NCBI RefSeq assembly: GCF_003952225.1
Contig: NZ_CP034437.1
Span: 4,974,501 to 5,038,500, forward strand
Length of the DNA: 64,000 bases
Direction: 5' to 3'
From: Paenibacillus albus
GTDB taxonomy: Bacteria; Bacillota; Bacilli; Paenibacillales; Paenibacillaceae
Every line of letters starts with the position of its first letter. The first letter of the stretch is position 1. Made by a program: the position numbers and the translations under genes. Positions 9,222 through 17,501 of the stretch are shown piece by piece. A model generated the notes under the pieces. The model made no database searches. It saw only the letters and a list, made by a program, of their open reading frames with translations, and had not been told where the DNA came from.

Positions 9222-9911
9222 TTATTTATAAGGAATCGGATCCTTCATCCCCGCTTCAGCAAAGCCTTTCAAGCGCAGTCTGCAGCTGTCGCATTCGCCG
9301 CAAGCTTCCGGCTCGCCGTTGTAGCAGGATGTTGTCAGATGGTAAGGAACGCCCATTCGTGTACCTTCTTTGACAATATCCGCTTTAGTCAAATGGATAA
9401 GCGGTGTCTCAATCGAAATTGCCTTGCCTTCAACGCCGACTTTCGTTGCGACCGCGATAACTTCTTCCACCTTCGCAATAAACTCTGGACGACAGTCCGG
9501 ATAGCCGCTGTAGTCAAGAGCGTTCACGCCGATATAGATCGCTTCTGCTCCTACTGTCTCCGCGAACGATGTTGCAATGGAGAGGAACAGCAGGTTCCGT
9601 CCAGGTACATACGTAACCGGAATTTCACCAACTTCGTCCGGCACTGGATCTGCACCGACCATCGGTACGTCAATGCTGTCATCGGTCAACGCGCTGCCGC
9701 CAAAATCACGCAGGAAGCCAAGCTCCACCAGTCTGAACCGGTCGCTCACGCCATAATGCTCCGCAACCGCACGCGCATTGTTCAATTCAATCTTATGGCG
9801 CTGGCCATAGTTGAACGTGATCGGATACAGCTCATAGCCCACTTCCTTCGCATATCCCATGCAAGTTGTACTATCCAAACCGCCGCTTAGAATAACGACT
9901 GCTTTTTTCAT
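9222..9911 (-). CDS. queC: 7-cyano-7-deazaguanine synthase QueC
   Basis: 229 residues. The PP-loop ATP-binding motif SGGLDS sits at residues 8-13. The C-terminal zinc cysteines are in CYNGEPEACGECDSC. QueC converts 7-carboxy-7-deazaguanine to preQ0 using ATP and ammonia in the cytosol, on the path to queuosine. It follows queE by 4 bases. I use the ATG at 9911 rather than GTG at 9923, because AGAGGTG is well spaced for 9911 and the longer frame has none. Length is normal for the family. Confidence 0.95.
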   Translation of the reverse strand: MKKAVVILSGGLDSTTCMGYAKEVGYELYPITFNYGQRHKIELNNARAVAEHYGVSDRFRLVELGFLRDFGGSALTDDSIDVPMVGADPVPDEVGEIPVTYVPGRNLLFLSIATSFAETVGAEAIYIGVNALDYSGYPDCRPEFIAKVEEVIAVATKVGVEGKAISIETPLIHLTKADIVKEGTRMGVPYHLTTSCYNGEPEACGECDSCRLRLKGFAEAGMKDPIPYK

Positions 9912-9915
9912 TTCC

Positions 9916-10626
9916 TTACACACCTCTCTTAGCTGGATCCCAAATAATTTTGTGCAGCTGCATGTTCAGCTTTACTCCTGTAAGACCGCTTGCGAGCATC
10001 TTCTCAACAAGACGTGCCGGCGGCATCGACTCCCATACCGGACTGAACATCGCAAGTGCCTTCGTTGGATATTTCGCAAGCGTCTCCACTGCCGCATCGA
10101 AATCGCGGTCGCTGGCGATGACGAACTTCACTTCATCCTGCTCGCGCAGCAAGGCGAAGTTCTCATGAATCATCGCTTCATTCTCGCCGGAATCCGGCAG
10201 CTTATAATCCATAATGTACCGTGCTTTAGGCGAAGTAATATCACGAAGGAACGGTGCCAGATCGATCGCTCCGTTCGTCTCCACATGCACGTCCTTCATG
10301 CGCTCAATATCGCATAGCGCCTGCAGCAGCGCGCCTGAACGGCTGCCATACAAGAGCGGCTCGCCGCCAGTCATGCAAATATGCTCCGCTTTATACTTCT
10401 GCGTAACTTCGGCAACAATATCTTCGATGGTCATCGTAGATTCCGCTTCCGCCGGCGGATAGCTGTACTTCGTATCGCACCAGACGCAGCGAAGGTTGCA
10501 GCCGAACAGACGTACAAAAACGGTCGGGAACCCGGCACGTGTGCCTTCGCCTTCGACCGTTTCGAAGATTTCTACCATTGGCAGACGAACGGAGCGCTTC
10601 TCTTGCTCAGCAGCGTTAACCTGCAT
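9916..10626 (-). CDS. queE: 7-carboxy-7-deazaguanine synthase QueE
   Basis: A radical-SAM enzyme of 236 residues with the CX3CX2C iron-sulfur motif CNLRCVWC near residue 47 and the SAM-contact stretch MTGGEPLL. It converts 6-carboxytetrahydropterin to 7-carboxy-7-deazaguanine. Its 5' end overlaps queD. Two in-frame ATGs are close (10632 and 10626); GGAGG is only 3 bases before the first and 9 before the second, so I prefer 10626. The gene order queD-queE-queC places consecutive reactions in one operon. Confidence 0.94.
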   Translation of the reverse strand: MQVNAAEQEKRSVRLPMVEIFETVEGEGTRAGFPTVFVRLFGCNLRCVWCDTKYSYPPAEAESTMTIEDIVAEVTQKYKAEHICMTGGEPLLYGSRSGALLQALCDIERMKDVHVETNGAIDLAPFLRDITSPKARYIMDYKLPDSGENEAMIHENFALLREQDEVKFVIASDRDFDAAVETLAKYPTKALAMFSPVWESMPPARLVEKMLASGLTGVKLNMQLHKIIWDPAKRGV

Positions 10627-11098
10627 GCTCATCCGCCTCCATCAATTCACGAGTGACAGCCGCGTAGCTGGTTGGCGTTTCCCATAGGCGAATCTCTTCG
10701 ATTCGGATATCCGGGTAGTGGCCTTCCTCAACGAGCGCCTCATGAATCTGTTCGTAAATCCACACGACCATATTCTCAGCCGTCGTATTCATCGGTGGCA
10801 GTACCTCGTTCAAGTAACGATGGTCCAGCTTGTCGATGACACGCTCTTTGGCAATTCGTTTCATATCGGCAAAATCAATCGTTAACCCGCGTTTATCCGT
10901 TTTCCCGGACATAATCGTTTGTAGTTTATAAGTATGGCCATGCAAGCTCTTGCACTTGCCTTCGTATAAATGCAAATGATGCGCACTGTCAAATGTAAAT
11001 TCCTTTGATACGAGCACGCGTCTATTATGATAACGAAGCTGATGCTCCTCAATATCGGTCCCGAACTGCTGGGTGTGCTTCGGAATCTCGTAAGTCAC
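10616..11098 (-). CDS. queD: 6-carboxy-5,6,7,8-tetrahydropterin synthase QueD
   Basis: 160 residues of the PTPS/QueD family. The zinc-binding histidines and catalytic cysteine are visible in SAHHLHLYEGKCKSLHGHTY, with LDHRYLNEV later. It makes 6-carboxytetrahydropterin from dihydroneopterin triphosphate, the first committed step to preQ0. The start is GTG, preceded by AAGGAGAAGG. It is the first gene of queDEC. The GTP cyclohydrolase FolE and the nitrile reductase QueF of the same pathway are not in this window. Confidence 0.94.
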   Translation of the reverse strand: MTYEIPKHTQQFGTDIEEHQLRYHNRRVLVSKEFTFDSAHHLHLYEGKCKSLHGHTYKLQTIMSGKTDKRGLTIDFADMKRIAKERVIDKLDHRYLNEVLPPMNTTAENMVVWIYEQIHEALVEEGHYPDIRIEEIRLWETPTSYAAVTRELMEADEHAG

Positions 11099-11119
11099 GT
11101 TTTACACCTTCTCCTTTTA

Positions 11120-11145
11120 AGCAATTGCAATATGCAATTATAGCA
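11120..11145 (-). promoter_or_regulatory. extended -10 promoter and operator-like dyad of queDEC
   Basis: Reading minus, TGCTATAAT (plus 11137-11145) is a perfect extended -10; no good -35 is seen. The dyad ATTGCA-ATA-TGCAAT (11124-11138) overlaps the -10 and the predicted start of transcription near 11130. The resulting leader is only about 32 bases, too short for a preQ1 riboswitch, and none is recognisable. Confidence 0.6.
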
Positions 11146-11154
11146 CAACTTGCA

Positions 11155-11964
11155 TTACACGAATAGATGTCCATTAAAAACAGTTACCGCTTTTCCAGAA
11201 ATGAGAATACGGCTGCCGACAATTGCTAGCTCGAGCTCCCCGCCTCTTGCCGAAGCTTGGTACGCAACAAAATCATCCTTGCGCAATCTCCGCTGCCAGT
11301 AAGGCGCAAGCGCGCAATGCGCAGAGCCGGTTACCGGGTCTTCATCGCAGCCGGTCGCTGGGAAGAATGCACGCGATATGAAGTCATATTCGCTGCCACT
11401 GCCAGCTTTACTCGTCACGATAACACCGCGCGCATCCACGCGAGCGAGCATGGCGAAATCCGGCTTCAACGTCCGTACCGTCTCTTCACTGTCAACCTCA
11501 ACGAGATAGTCGATCCGGTTCTTCCCTACATATCTCGGAATGAGACCTAGACCTTGAATCAGCTCTTCCGGCGCTGTCACTGGTGTCACTTGCTCCGCGG
11601 GGAAGTTAAGCATAATGCCTTCCACTGAGAGATCCGCAGTCAGCAGGCCGCTGAGTGTATGAAACCTCGCTTGGCTGTTACGAGGAAGATGCCCATTCTC
11701 CCACAAGTAATGCGCGCTCGCCAGCGTCGCATGACCGCATAGATCGACCTCGATTGTAGGCGTGAACCAGCGAAGCGAATAGCTATCGTCCTCTCGTCGA
11801 ATGAGGAACGCCGTCTCCGACTGATTCATTTCAGATGCAACACTTTGCATCCATGCCGTGTCCCGCTCCTCTTGAAGCAAGCAGACCGCGGCCGGATTAC
11901 CTTTAAACGGATGGCTTGTAAAAGCATCAATTAGCGCAATCGGAATTGAAATTGGTCGATTCAT
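11155..11964 (-). CDS. PhzF-family isomerase/epimerase-like protein
   Basis: 269 residues with the two-lobed PhzF/diaminopimelate-epimerase fold signature: IDAFTSHPFKGNPAAVCLL at the N-terminus, the proposed catalytic Glu in QSETAFL, DLCGHATLASAHYL, and GCDEDPVTGSAHCAL in the second lobe. In Pseudomonas PhzF acts in phenazine synthesis, but most homologues have unknown substrates. No phenazine genes are present here, so only the family can be given. The start at 11964 is supported by AAAGGAGGA 11 bases upstream; the frame is open further but without a ribosome site. It may be the last gene of a unit with the EamA transporter. Confidence 0.85.
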   Translation of the reverse strand: MNRPISIPIALIDAFTSHPFKGNPAAVCLLQEERDTAWMQSVASEMNQSETAFLIRREDDSYSLRWFTPTIEVDLCGHATLASAHYLWENGHLPRNSQARFHTLSGLLTADLSVEGIMLNFPAEQVTPVTAPEELIQGLGLIPRYVGKNRIDYLVEVDSEETVRTLKPDFAMLARVDARGVIVTSKAGSGSEYDFISRAFFPATGCDEDPVTGSAHCALAPYWQRRLRKDDFVAYQASARGGELELAIVGSRILISGKAVTVFNGHLFV

Positions 11965-12033
11965 CCTATTATGCTCCTCCTTTATGTAACAAATGCCGAT
12001 ACCAGAGCTTATCCGGTTCGGCATTCATCGTTA

Positions 12034-12981
12034 TTATCCCTCAGATGGCGTGAGCGCCTTCTGCTTCTTCTTGCGGTTAACAATAATAATTCCGCTGCTT
12101 ACTAGCGCAAGCGCACCAATAACAGCGCCGGATAGCGGCTCGTTCAGGAAGAGTGCGGATTGCAGCACTCCGAACACCGGAATAAGGAACAAATACATGG
12201 ATACACTGCCGACTTGGTTGTACTTCATCACATTGTTCCAAAGCGTAAAGGCCAGCGCCGAAACAAGGGCGAGATGCAGAAGCATCAGCAGCGCAATCCC
12301 ATCAAAATGAAACGGGGTAAGGCCCGTACTCCAAGCTGCGATGACACACAGTATGATACCGCCGAGCAGCATTTGATAGCCGTTAATATACGAGATGCTG
12401 TAGGAGGATGACGCCTTGCGAGACAGCAAATTACCGCAAGCATTAAAGAGCGTCGCCGCCATCAGCAGCAGCTCGCCAACGGAGAAATGGAGCCCCGAAT
12501 TGCCGTCATGCTTGGATAATCCGAGCACAAGCAGACCGATAAAGCCGACGATGAGGCCAACACCTTTTGCCCCGTTGATCCGGTCGTTCTTGTATAGGAA
12601 ATGCGCAATTACGATTTGGAAGAACGAGATCGTCCCCGCAATTACTGCACCTACAACGCCTGCGCTCATGGATAAACCCGCGTAGAAGAACGTATATTGC
12701 AATACCGTTTGCAGCAGCGCGATCGTGCTTACCATGCCTCCGCTGCCTCGCTGATAGCGAAGACTTTCACGCCGTATAAGCATATACAGCAGAATAAGCA
12801 CACCGGCCAGTGTGAACCGGTAGCCTGCGAAGAGCAGCTGCTCCAGCGTGTCTCCAGAACCGATGCCAAGCCTCTCGTAGCTTAGCTTAATAAACGGATA
12901 AGAGCTCCCCCAGAGCAAAGTTGCGCTGATAGAAGCTCCAATAATGCCTAATGGATTGGTGAAAAATTTGGCTGCGTTCAT
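12034..12981 (-). CDS. EamA/DMT-family transporter
   Basis: 315 residues with ten hydrophobic helices in two EamA repeats. The first repeat opens with LLWGSSYPFIKLS, the usual DMT motif. The protein ends in a basic tail RKKKQK, consistent with a cytoplasmic C-terminus. The family exports amino acids, metabolites or drugs; the substrate is unknown. I place the start at 12981 because an AAGGAG sequence lies upstream inside the longer frame. It is flanked on the same strand by a GyrI-like gene and PhzF, perhaps one transcript. Confidence 0.82.
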   Translation of the reverse strand: MNAAKFFTNPLGIIGASISATLLWGSSYPFIKLSYERLGIGSGDTLEQLLFAGYRFTLAGVLILLYMLIRRESLRYQRGSGGMVSTIALLQTVLQYTFFYAGLSMSAGVVGAVIAGTISFFQIVIAHFLYKNDRINGAKGVGLIVGFIGLLVLGLSKHDGNSGLHFSVGELLLMAATLFNACGNLLSRKASSSYSISYINGYQMLLGGIILCVIAAWSTGLTPFHFDGIALLMLLHLALVSALAFTLWNNVMKYNQVGSVSMYLFLIPVFGVLQSALFLNEPLSGAVIGALALVSSGIIIVNRKKKQKALTPSEG

Positions 12982-13035
12982 AGCTTGATTCGTATCTCCT
13001 TCTTCGGTGCAGGCAGCCACTTCATAGTGAAACTT

Positions 13036-13488
13036 TTATTGCTCTTCAATGGGGATGAGCAGTTCAACCTGCTCCTCTTCCAAATGCTCGTCAATATAAA
13101 AAATTTCAAGGGAAACCGCATTTTCCCGTCTCGTCAGCTTCTGCTCGTTAATCCATGCCGAGAGCTGTTCATAGCCTTCACCGATTCGTTTATTTGTGCA
13201 AGCGGCCATTGCATAGGTGCGCTGCGGAACTGTAAACTGCACCATGCCTGGCGGCACCTGCTCTAGATGGGGCACCTCATAGCAAGCCCAATATGTAGCG
13301 AATACTTCGTTACCGAAATACGGGCTGTAAAGCACGGTCGTCTTTACTTCTCCTTCGATCTCATGCTTGCGTCTTTGGAACTCACTTTGCAACAGTATAG
13401 CTTCGTCTGGAAACGACGAGTAAGGACCGCAATAGCTAATTCCAACCATGTTCAAGGCAGGCTTCGTAACTAAAGTGCAATTATCCAT
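13036..13488 (-). CDS. GyrI-like / AraC effector-binding-domain protein
   Basis: 150 residues forming a stand-alone GyrI-like (SOUL/BURP-like) ligand-binding domain. It has the family look: an N-terminal strand PALNMVGISYCG, a central GNEVFATYWACYEVP, and FTVPQRTYAMAAC before the final strands. There is no DNA-binding domain. Such proteins bind small hydrophobic or cationic molecules or, in E. coli GyrI, DNA gyrase. AGGAGGT lies 9 bases before the ATG. The adjacent exporter suggests, but does not prove, a role in sensing or sequestering a drug. Confidence 0.75.
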   Translation of the reverse strand: MDNCTLVTKPALNMVGISYCGPYSSFPDEAILLQSEFQRRKHEIEGEVKTTVLYSPYFGNEVFATYWACYEVPHLEQVPPGMVQFTVPQRTYAMAACTNKRIGEGYEQLSAWINEQKLTRRENAVSLEIFYIDEHLEEEQVELLIPIEEQ

Positions 13489-13694
13489 CGCGAATAACCT
13501 CCTGCAAAGTTTGAGTAGAAGCTATAGGTTAACCCGATCTAAGTTTACCATGATCAAGAGCTTGTTTGGTATCTATTTGTTGCCATTTTAATTTATTAAA
13601 GTAGAGGAGATTCCGCATAAAGTTCGAATTACATAAATCTGGGTTCTTAGACCACAAGTACAAAAAACCGATCATAGGACAAAGGAGTGCTCTC

Positions 13695-14249
13695 ATGGAA
13701 ACGACTAACTTCAATCAGCAATTAGTAAGTAATCGATTGGTGCTGAGAAGAATTACATTGGATGACGCAAAAGATATTTTTGATTATGCAGTGGACGGAG
13801 AGGTTTCGAGGTTCGTAACTTGGGAGCAGCATCGTTCGATTGAAGATACGCTTGCATTTTTGAATATCGTCATTCAGAAATACGATAACAAGCAGCCCAG
13901 TGATTGGGCAATCGTAGAGAAGCAGTCAAACAAGCTAATCGGAATGTGCGGTTGGGTCTATGTGAACGAGAACCATCGGCGTGCAGAGATAGGCTACGTA
14001 CTCTCGCGAAAATATTGGAATCAAGGTTATATGTCAGAAGTCGTCTCCCAGATCCTCGATTTTGGCTTTAATACGCTGAACTTAAATCGGATTGAAGCAA
14101 GATGTTTTGCTGAAAATACAGCTTCTGAGCGCGTCATGCAAAAGGCGGGCTTGCGGTACGAAGGGCTTCTACGAGAGCAGATGATTATCAAAGGCAGCAA
14201 TGTCGATATCAAGATGTACGCCATCCTCCAGAAGGAATGGAACTCATAA
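13695..14249 (+). CDS. GNAT acetyltransferase, RimJ/RimL type
   Basis: 184 residues of the N-acetyltransferase fold. The N-terminal strand LVSNRLVLRRI, the acetyl-CoA loop in RRAEIGYVLSRKYWNQGYMSEV, and the C-terminal NLNRIEARCFAENTASERVMQKAGLRYEG are the pattern of RimJ/RimL-type enzymes. The substrate may be a protein N-terminus or a small molecule. AAAGGAG precedes the ATG at normal spacing. It is a single gene convergent with fdhA. The 200 bases upstream hold no other feature that I can support. Confidence 0.85.
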   Translation: METTNFNQQLVSNRLVLRRITLDDAKDIFDYAVDGEVSRFVTWEQHRSIEDTLAFLNIVIQKYDNKQPSDWAIVEKQSNKLIGMCGWVYVNENHRRAEIGYVLSRKYWNQGYMSEVVSQILDFGFNTLNLNRIEARCFAENTASERVMQKAGLRYEGLLREQMIIKGSNVDIKMYAILQKEWNS

Positions 14250-14257
14250 CTTTATTG

Positions 14258-14302
14258 AAAAAAAAGGTGACACATGAAGCAATGCTTCTCCTGTGTCACC
14301 TT
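14258..14302 (-). terminator. terminator of fdhA, possibly bidirectional
   Basis: GGTGACACA (14266-14274) pairs with TGTGTCACC (14292-14300), and the AAGG/CCTT ends extend the stem. On the minus strand eight T follow. It lies between the convergent GNAT gene and fdhA. Confidence 0.9.
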
Positions 14303-14313
14303 CTTCATTTGTA

Positions 14314-15531
14314 CTAACGTCTTACCGAACCATGTGGGTCAATGACGAATTTCTTCGATGCGCCGCGGTCAAATTCCATGTACGCGCTAGGAGCTTGATC
14401 GATCGATATGAGTGTTGCATTAACAGCTTTCGCGATTTGCGCTTTGCCGCTCAAGATAGCAGTCATCAGCTCGCGGTTGTATTGCATAACCGGTGTCTGA
14501 CCTGTTACGAAGGTATGGGATTTCGCCCAGCCAAGGCCGAAGCGAATCTTCAGCGTACCTTCCTTAGCATCTGCGTCAACCGCACCTGGATCGCCCGTTA
14601 CATAAAGGCCTGGAATACCAAGACGTCCGCCAGCACGCGTAACTTGCATAATGGAGTTCAGTACTGTTGCCGGTGCTTCTCCATGTGCATGTCCATGTCC
14701 ATGCGCTTCGAAGCCTACGCAGTCAATTGCGCAGTCCACTTCAGGCACGCCGAGAATTTGGTCAATCTGTTCGCCAAGGTTCGGATGCTCGCGAAGGTTG
14801 ACTGTTTCGCAGCCGAAGCTTCTCGCTTGCGCCAGTCGCTCGCTGTTCAGATCGCCAACGATGACGACTGCAGCACCAAGCAGCTGAGCGGAGTGTGCCG
14901 CAGCAAGGCCGACTGGACCCGCTCCTGCCACATAGACCGTTGAGCCTGGCTTCACTCCAGCACTCACCGCGCCGTGATAGCCCGTTGGGAAAATATCAGA
15001 GAGCATTGTCAAATCAAGAATTTTCTCCATCGCACGATCTTTATCCGGGAACTTCAACAATTGGAAGTCAGCGTAAGGAACCATGACATATTCGGATTGT
15101 CCGCCAACCCAGCCGCCCATGTCGACATAGCCATAAGCGGAGCCAGGACGATCCGGATTCACGTTCGTACACACATTCGTGTTCCGCTCACGGCAGTTCC
15201 GGCAACGTCCGCAAGCAATGTTGAACGGTACGGAGACAAGATCGCCTTTCTTAATAAATTCAACGTCACGCCCTACCTCAATAACTTCACCCGTAATTTC
15301 GTGTCCGAGCACGAGTCCGCTAGGAGCTGTCGTCCGTCCACGCACCATATGTTGGTCGCTGCCGCAAATGTTCGTTGTAATTACTTTGACGATAACGCCG
15401 TGTTCACATTTTCTGCCAACATTAAGTGGGTTAACGCCAGGCCCGTCACGCAAAATCAAATCAGGATACGAAATATCACGCACCTCAACTTTGCCGGGTT
15501 CTACATAGACTACCGCACGATTCCCTGCCAT
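14314..15531 (-). CDS. fdhA: glutathione-independent formaldehyde dehydrogenase
   Basis: 405 residues of the zinc medium-chain dehydrogenase family. Catalytic-zinc ligands are in NICGSDQH and LGHEITGE. Structural-zinc cysteines are in ACGRCRNCRERNTNVC. The NAD site is VAGAGPVGLAAAH. A His-rich loop EAHGHGHAHGEAPATVLN and RFGLGWAKSH closely follow the Pseudomonas putida enzyme, which oxidises formaldehyde without glutathione and keeps NAD tightly bound, allowing dismutation. I infer formaldehyde or aldehyde detoxification. AGAGGAGAGG is the ribosome site. A cre-like sequence lies 57 bases upstream. Confidence 0.9.
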   Translation of the reverse strand: MAGNRAVVYVEPGKVEVRDISYPDLILRDGPGVNPLNVGRKCEHGVIVKVITTNICGSDQHMVRGRTTAPSGLVLGHEITGEVIEVGRDVEFIKKGDLVSVPFNIACGRCRNCRERNTNVCTNVNPDRPGSAYGYVDMGGWVGGQSEYVMVPYADFQLLKFPDKDRAMEKILDLTMLSDIFPTGYHGAVSAGVKPGSTVYVAGAGPVGLAAAHSAQLLGAAVVIVGDLNSERLAQARSFGCETVNLREHPNLGEQIDQILGVPEVDCAIDCVGFEAHGHGHAHGEAPATVLNSIMQVTRAGGRLGIPGLYVTGDPGAVDADAKEGTLKIRFGLGWAKSHTFVTGQTPVMQYNRELMTAILSGKAQIAKAVNATLISIDQAPSAYMEFDRGASKKFVIDPHGSVRR

Positions 15532-15587
15532 TCGTCAGCCTCTCCTCTATCAAGAAAATGATTGCCTGCTTGTTCACACTCCCTCAT

Positions 15588-15602
15588 TGTAATCGCTTGC
15601 AG
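15588..15602 (-). promoter_or_regulatory. cre-like CcpA site before fdhA
   Basis: On the minus strand CTGCAAGCGATTACA matches the consensus WTGNAANCGNWNNCW at 14 of 15 positions (first base differs). It overlaps TACAAT, a possible -10. Carbon catabolite control of fdhA is inference. Confidence 0.45.
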
Positions 15603-15643
15603 ATTGAAAAGCTATCCTGTTTTTCTAAAATAATACCTCCATG

Positions 15644-15673
15644 CAAAAAAGAAGCTGCAGCCATTGCAGCTTC
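15644..15673 (-). terminator. terminator after the chemoreceptor gene
   Basis: GAAGCTGCA / TGCAGCTTC perfect 9-bp stem with 5-base loop, followed on the minus strand by six T. It starts about 19 bases after the receptor stop. Confidence 0.92.
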
Positions 15674-15691
15674 TAAGATGCTTTATATGAC

Positions 15692-17386
15692 TTATTCGCT
15701 AAGCTTGAAGCCGTGAAGCATTTGGTTCAGATCTTCCGCTAACTTGCGGAGCTCCATCGTTGATGAAGTAATCTCCTCCATCGTCGCAAGCTGCTCTTCC
15801 GTTGCCGCCGAATTGTTCTGGCACGATGCAGCGACTTGATTGCTCGCTTCCGCTACGGTTTGCGCCATCTCGACGACGTGACGTCCTGATTCGGATAGCG
15901 CAACTGTCGTCTGCGTAATATCGCTTACTTGCGTAGATACAGATTCGATACTCGATTCTATCGTTTGGAACATCTGATTCACTTGATTCGTGCGCACAAG
16001 GCCGCTAGCCGCTTGCGCAGATACATTCGTCATTCCGGCAGCTGCTTGGCTGACGCGATGACGCACATCTCCAATTAGTTCGCTTATTTGCTGTGCGGAC
16101 AACTTGGATTGCTCCGCCAGCTTCCGAATTTCCAAGGCGACTACGGCAAAGCCTCTGCCGTGCTCTCCTGCCCGTGAAGCTTCAATGGAAGCGTTAAGGG
16201 CGAGCAGATTGGTACGGTTCGCTACCTCTGTAATCATCTCTGTAATTCCGCCAATTTGCTGGGACTGCTGTTCAAGCAGCTGCATCACTTCCGTCGCATG
16301 CTGCACCGTTTCATGGATTGTCTCCATCTCATGAAGCACTTCATTTACGGATAGCGCTCCTTGCTTCGAGACCTCGGAGGCTGATGTAGCGAGCCTCGCG
16401 ACCTCTTCGCTGCCAGCTGACACGGCGCTGATGTCCTCCGACATCTGTGTAATCGCGCGAATGGCTTCACCTAGCTGCTCCTGCTCTTGATCGGCGCGAA
16501 CTGCGATGAACTGCGTCGCCTCCACAATATGCTCCGTTGCACGAGTTGTCTGCTCCGCACTAGCACTCAGCTGCTCCGAGGAGTTTGCAACGAGATTCGC
16601 TGTGCTTACCGCTTTTGAAAGAATCGTACGGAGATTAGCAAGCATTTCGTTGAATGCTCTAGCCAGTTCTGCCAGCTCGCCTTTCGAGCGAATCGTAAGC
16701 TCCTTGCTTAGATCCCCTCTTCCTTGCGCAATTTCTTGAAGCTGTCTGTTAATGACCTTGAGCGGCTTCACAATTGAACGGGTAAGCAGCACGCCAAGTA
16801 TTGCCGCGAGAAGAAGTGCAGTACCAACGAGAATCGCCATAATCATGTTCTGCTTGTCTGATTCTTTCTCTCGCTGTTTCTTATCGCTTTCAAGCTCCTT
16901 AGTGAAGCTGACAAGCAAATCATTATTCAGCTTATCCATCGATTTGCGAACAGAACGCTCATCGCCGAAGTGGAGTGCGAAAGCCTCCTTAGCTTTTCCT
17001 TGCGCCATTAATGCTCTAGCTCTCTCACTGTCGCCCATAAATGGTTCATAGTCCGTTTTCAACTGCCCCACTTGCTTGCGATTCTCCGGCGTCAGCGTCG
17101 GATTAATTAGCATGGAATTCAGAATCGCTCTAGCTTCCTCGTCCTTCGCAGCAATCTCGTCAAGATAGGTTTGGTCCTTCGTCAGCAGATACCCCCGCTC
17201 ATCATTCGAAATACCGGCAACCTTGAACTGAAATGCTCGCAATTGCAGCTGAACCGCATTGTCCTGAAGCATTTCCGTATAAGCAGCGTTCGTCTTATTC
17301 GTATGATCATAAGCAAAATAACCAAGCACACCCATTAACAAAATAATAAAAGCAAAACAACTGAAAAGCCTCGTTCGAATCGTCAT
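15692..17386 (-). CDS. methyl-accepting chemotaxis protein (CHASE3/4-helix-bundle sensor)
   Basis: 564 residues. A membrane helix opens the protein, followed by a helical extracellular sensor of about 150 residues (CHASE3 or four-helix-bundle type, with [18 protein letters not shown]) and a second helix ([20 protein letters not shown]). Then come HAMP and the signalling coiled coil with the tip [43 protein letters not shown] place the start at 17386 just after a G8 tract; the frame from TTG 17461 would add residues before the first helix. It is the last gene of the chemosensory cluster and presumably signals through the CheA and CheW encoded upstream. Confidence 0.88.
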   Translation of the reverse strand: MTIRTRLFSCFAFIILLMGVLGYFAYDHTNKTNAAYTEMLQDNAVQLQLRAFQFKVAGISNDERGYLLTKDQTYLDEIAAKDEEARAILNSMLINPTLTPENRKQVGQLKTDYEPFMGDSERARALMAQGKAKEAFALHFGDERSVRKSMDKLNNDLLVSFTKELESDKKQREKESDKQNMIMAILVGTALLLAAILGVLLTRSIVKPLKVINRQLQEIAQGRGDLSKELTIRSKGELAELARAFNEMLANLRTILSKAVSTANLVANSSEQLSASAEQTTRATEHIVEATQFIAVRADQEQEQLGEAIRAITQMSEDISAVSAGSEEVARLATSASEVSKQGALSVNEVLHEMETIHETVQHATEVMQLLEQQSQQIGGITEMITEVANRTNLLALNASIEASRAGEHGRGFAVVALEIRKLAEQSKLSAQQISELIGDVRHRVSQAAAGMTNVSAQAASGLVRTNQVNQMFQTIESSIESVSTQVSDITQTTVALSESGRHVVEMAQTVAEASNQVAASCQNNSAATEEQLATMEEITSSTMELRKLAEDLNQMLHGFKLSE

Positions 17387-17501
17387 GTCAGCCAGTCCCC
17401 CCCCGATATGAATTCCCCTCAACAGTTGTGCGATTATGGAAATGTCGCTATATTCTGACAACTGTTTCTGAAAGTGAAGAAGAGGATCCAGCTAACGAAC
17501 G

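Noticed and set aside
11099..11130. preQ1 riboswitch before queD
   Set aside because: The leader is too short and no preQ1-I pattern is present.
11155..11964. Phenazine biosynthesis
   Set aside because: PhzF-like proteins are widespread and no other phz gene is present.
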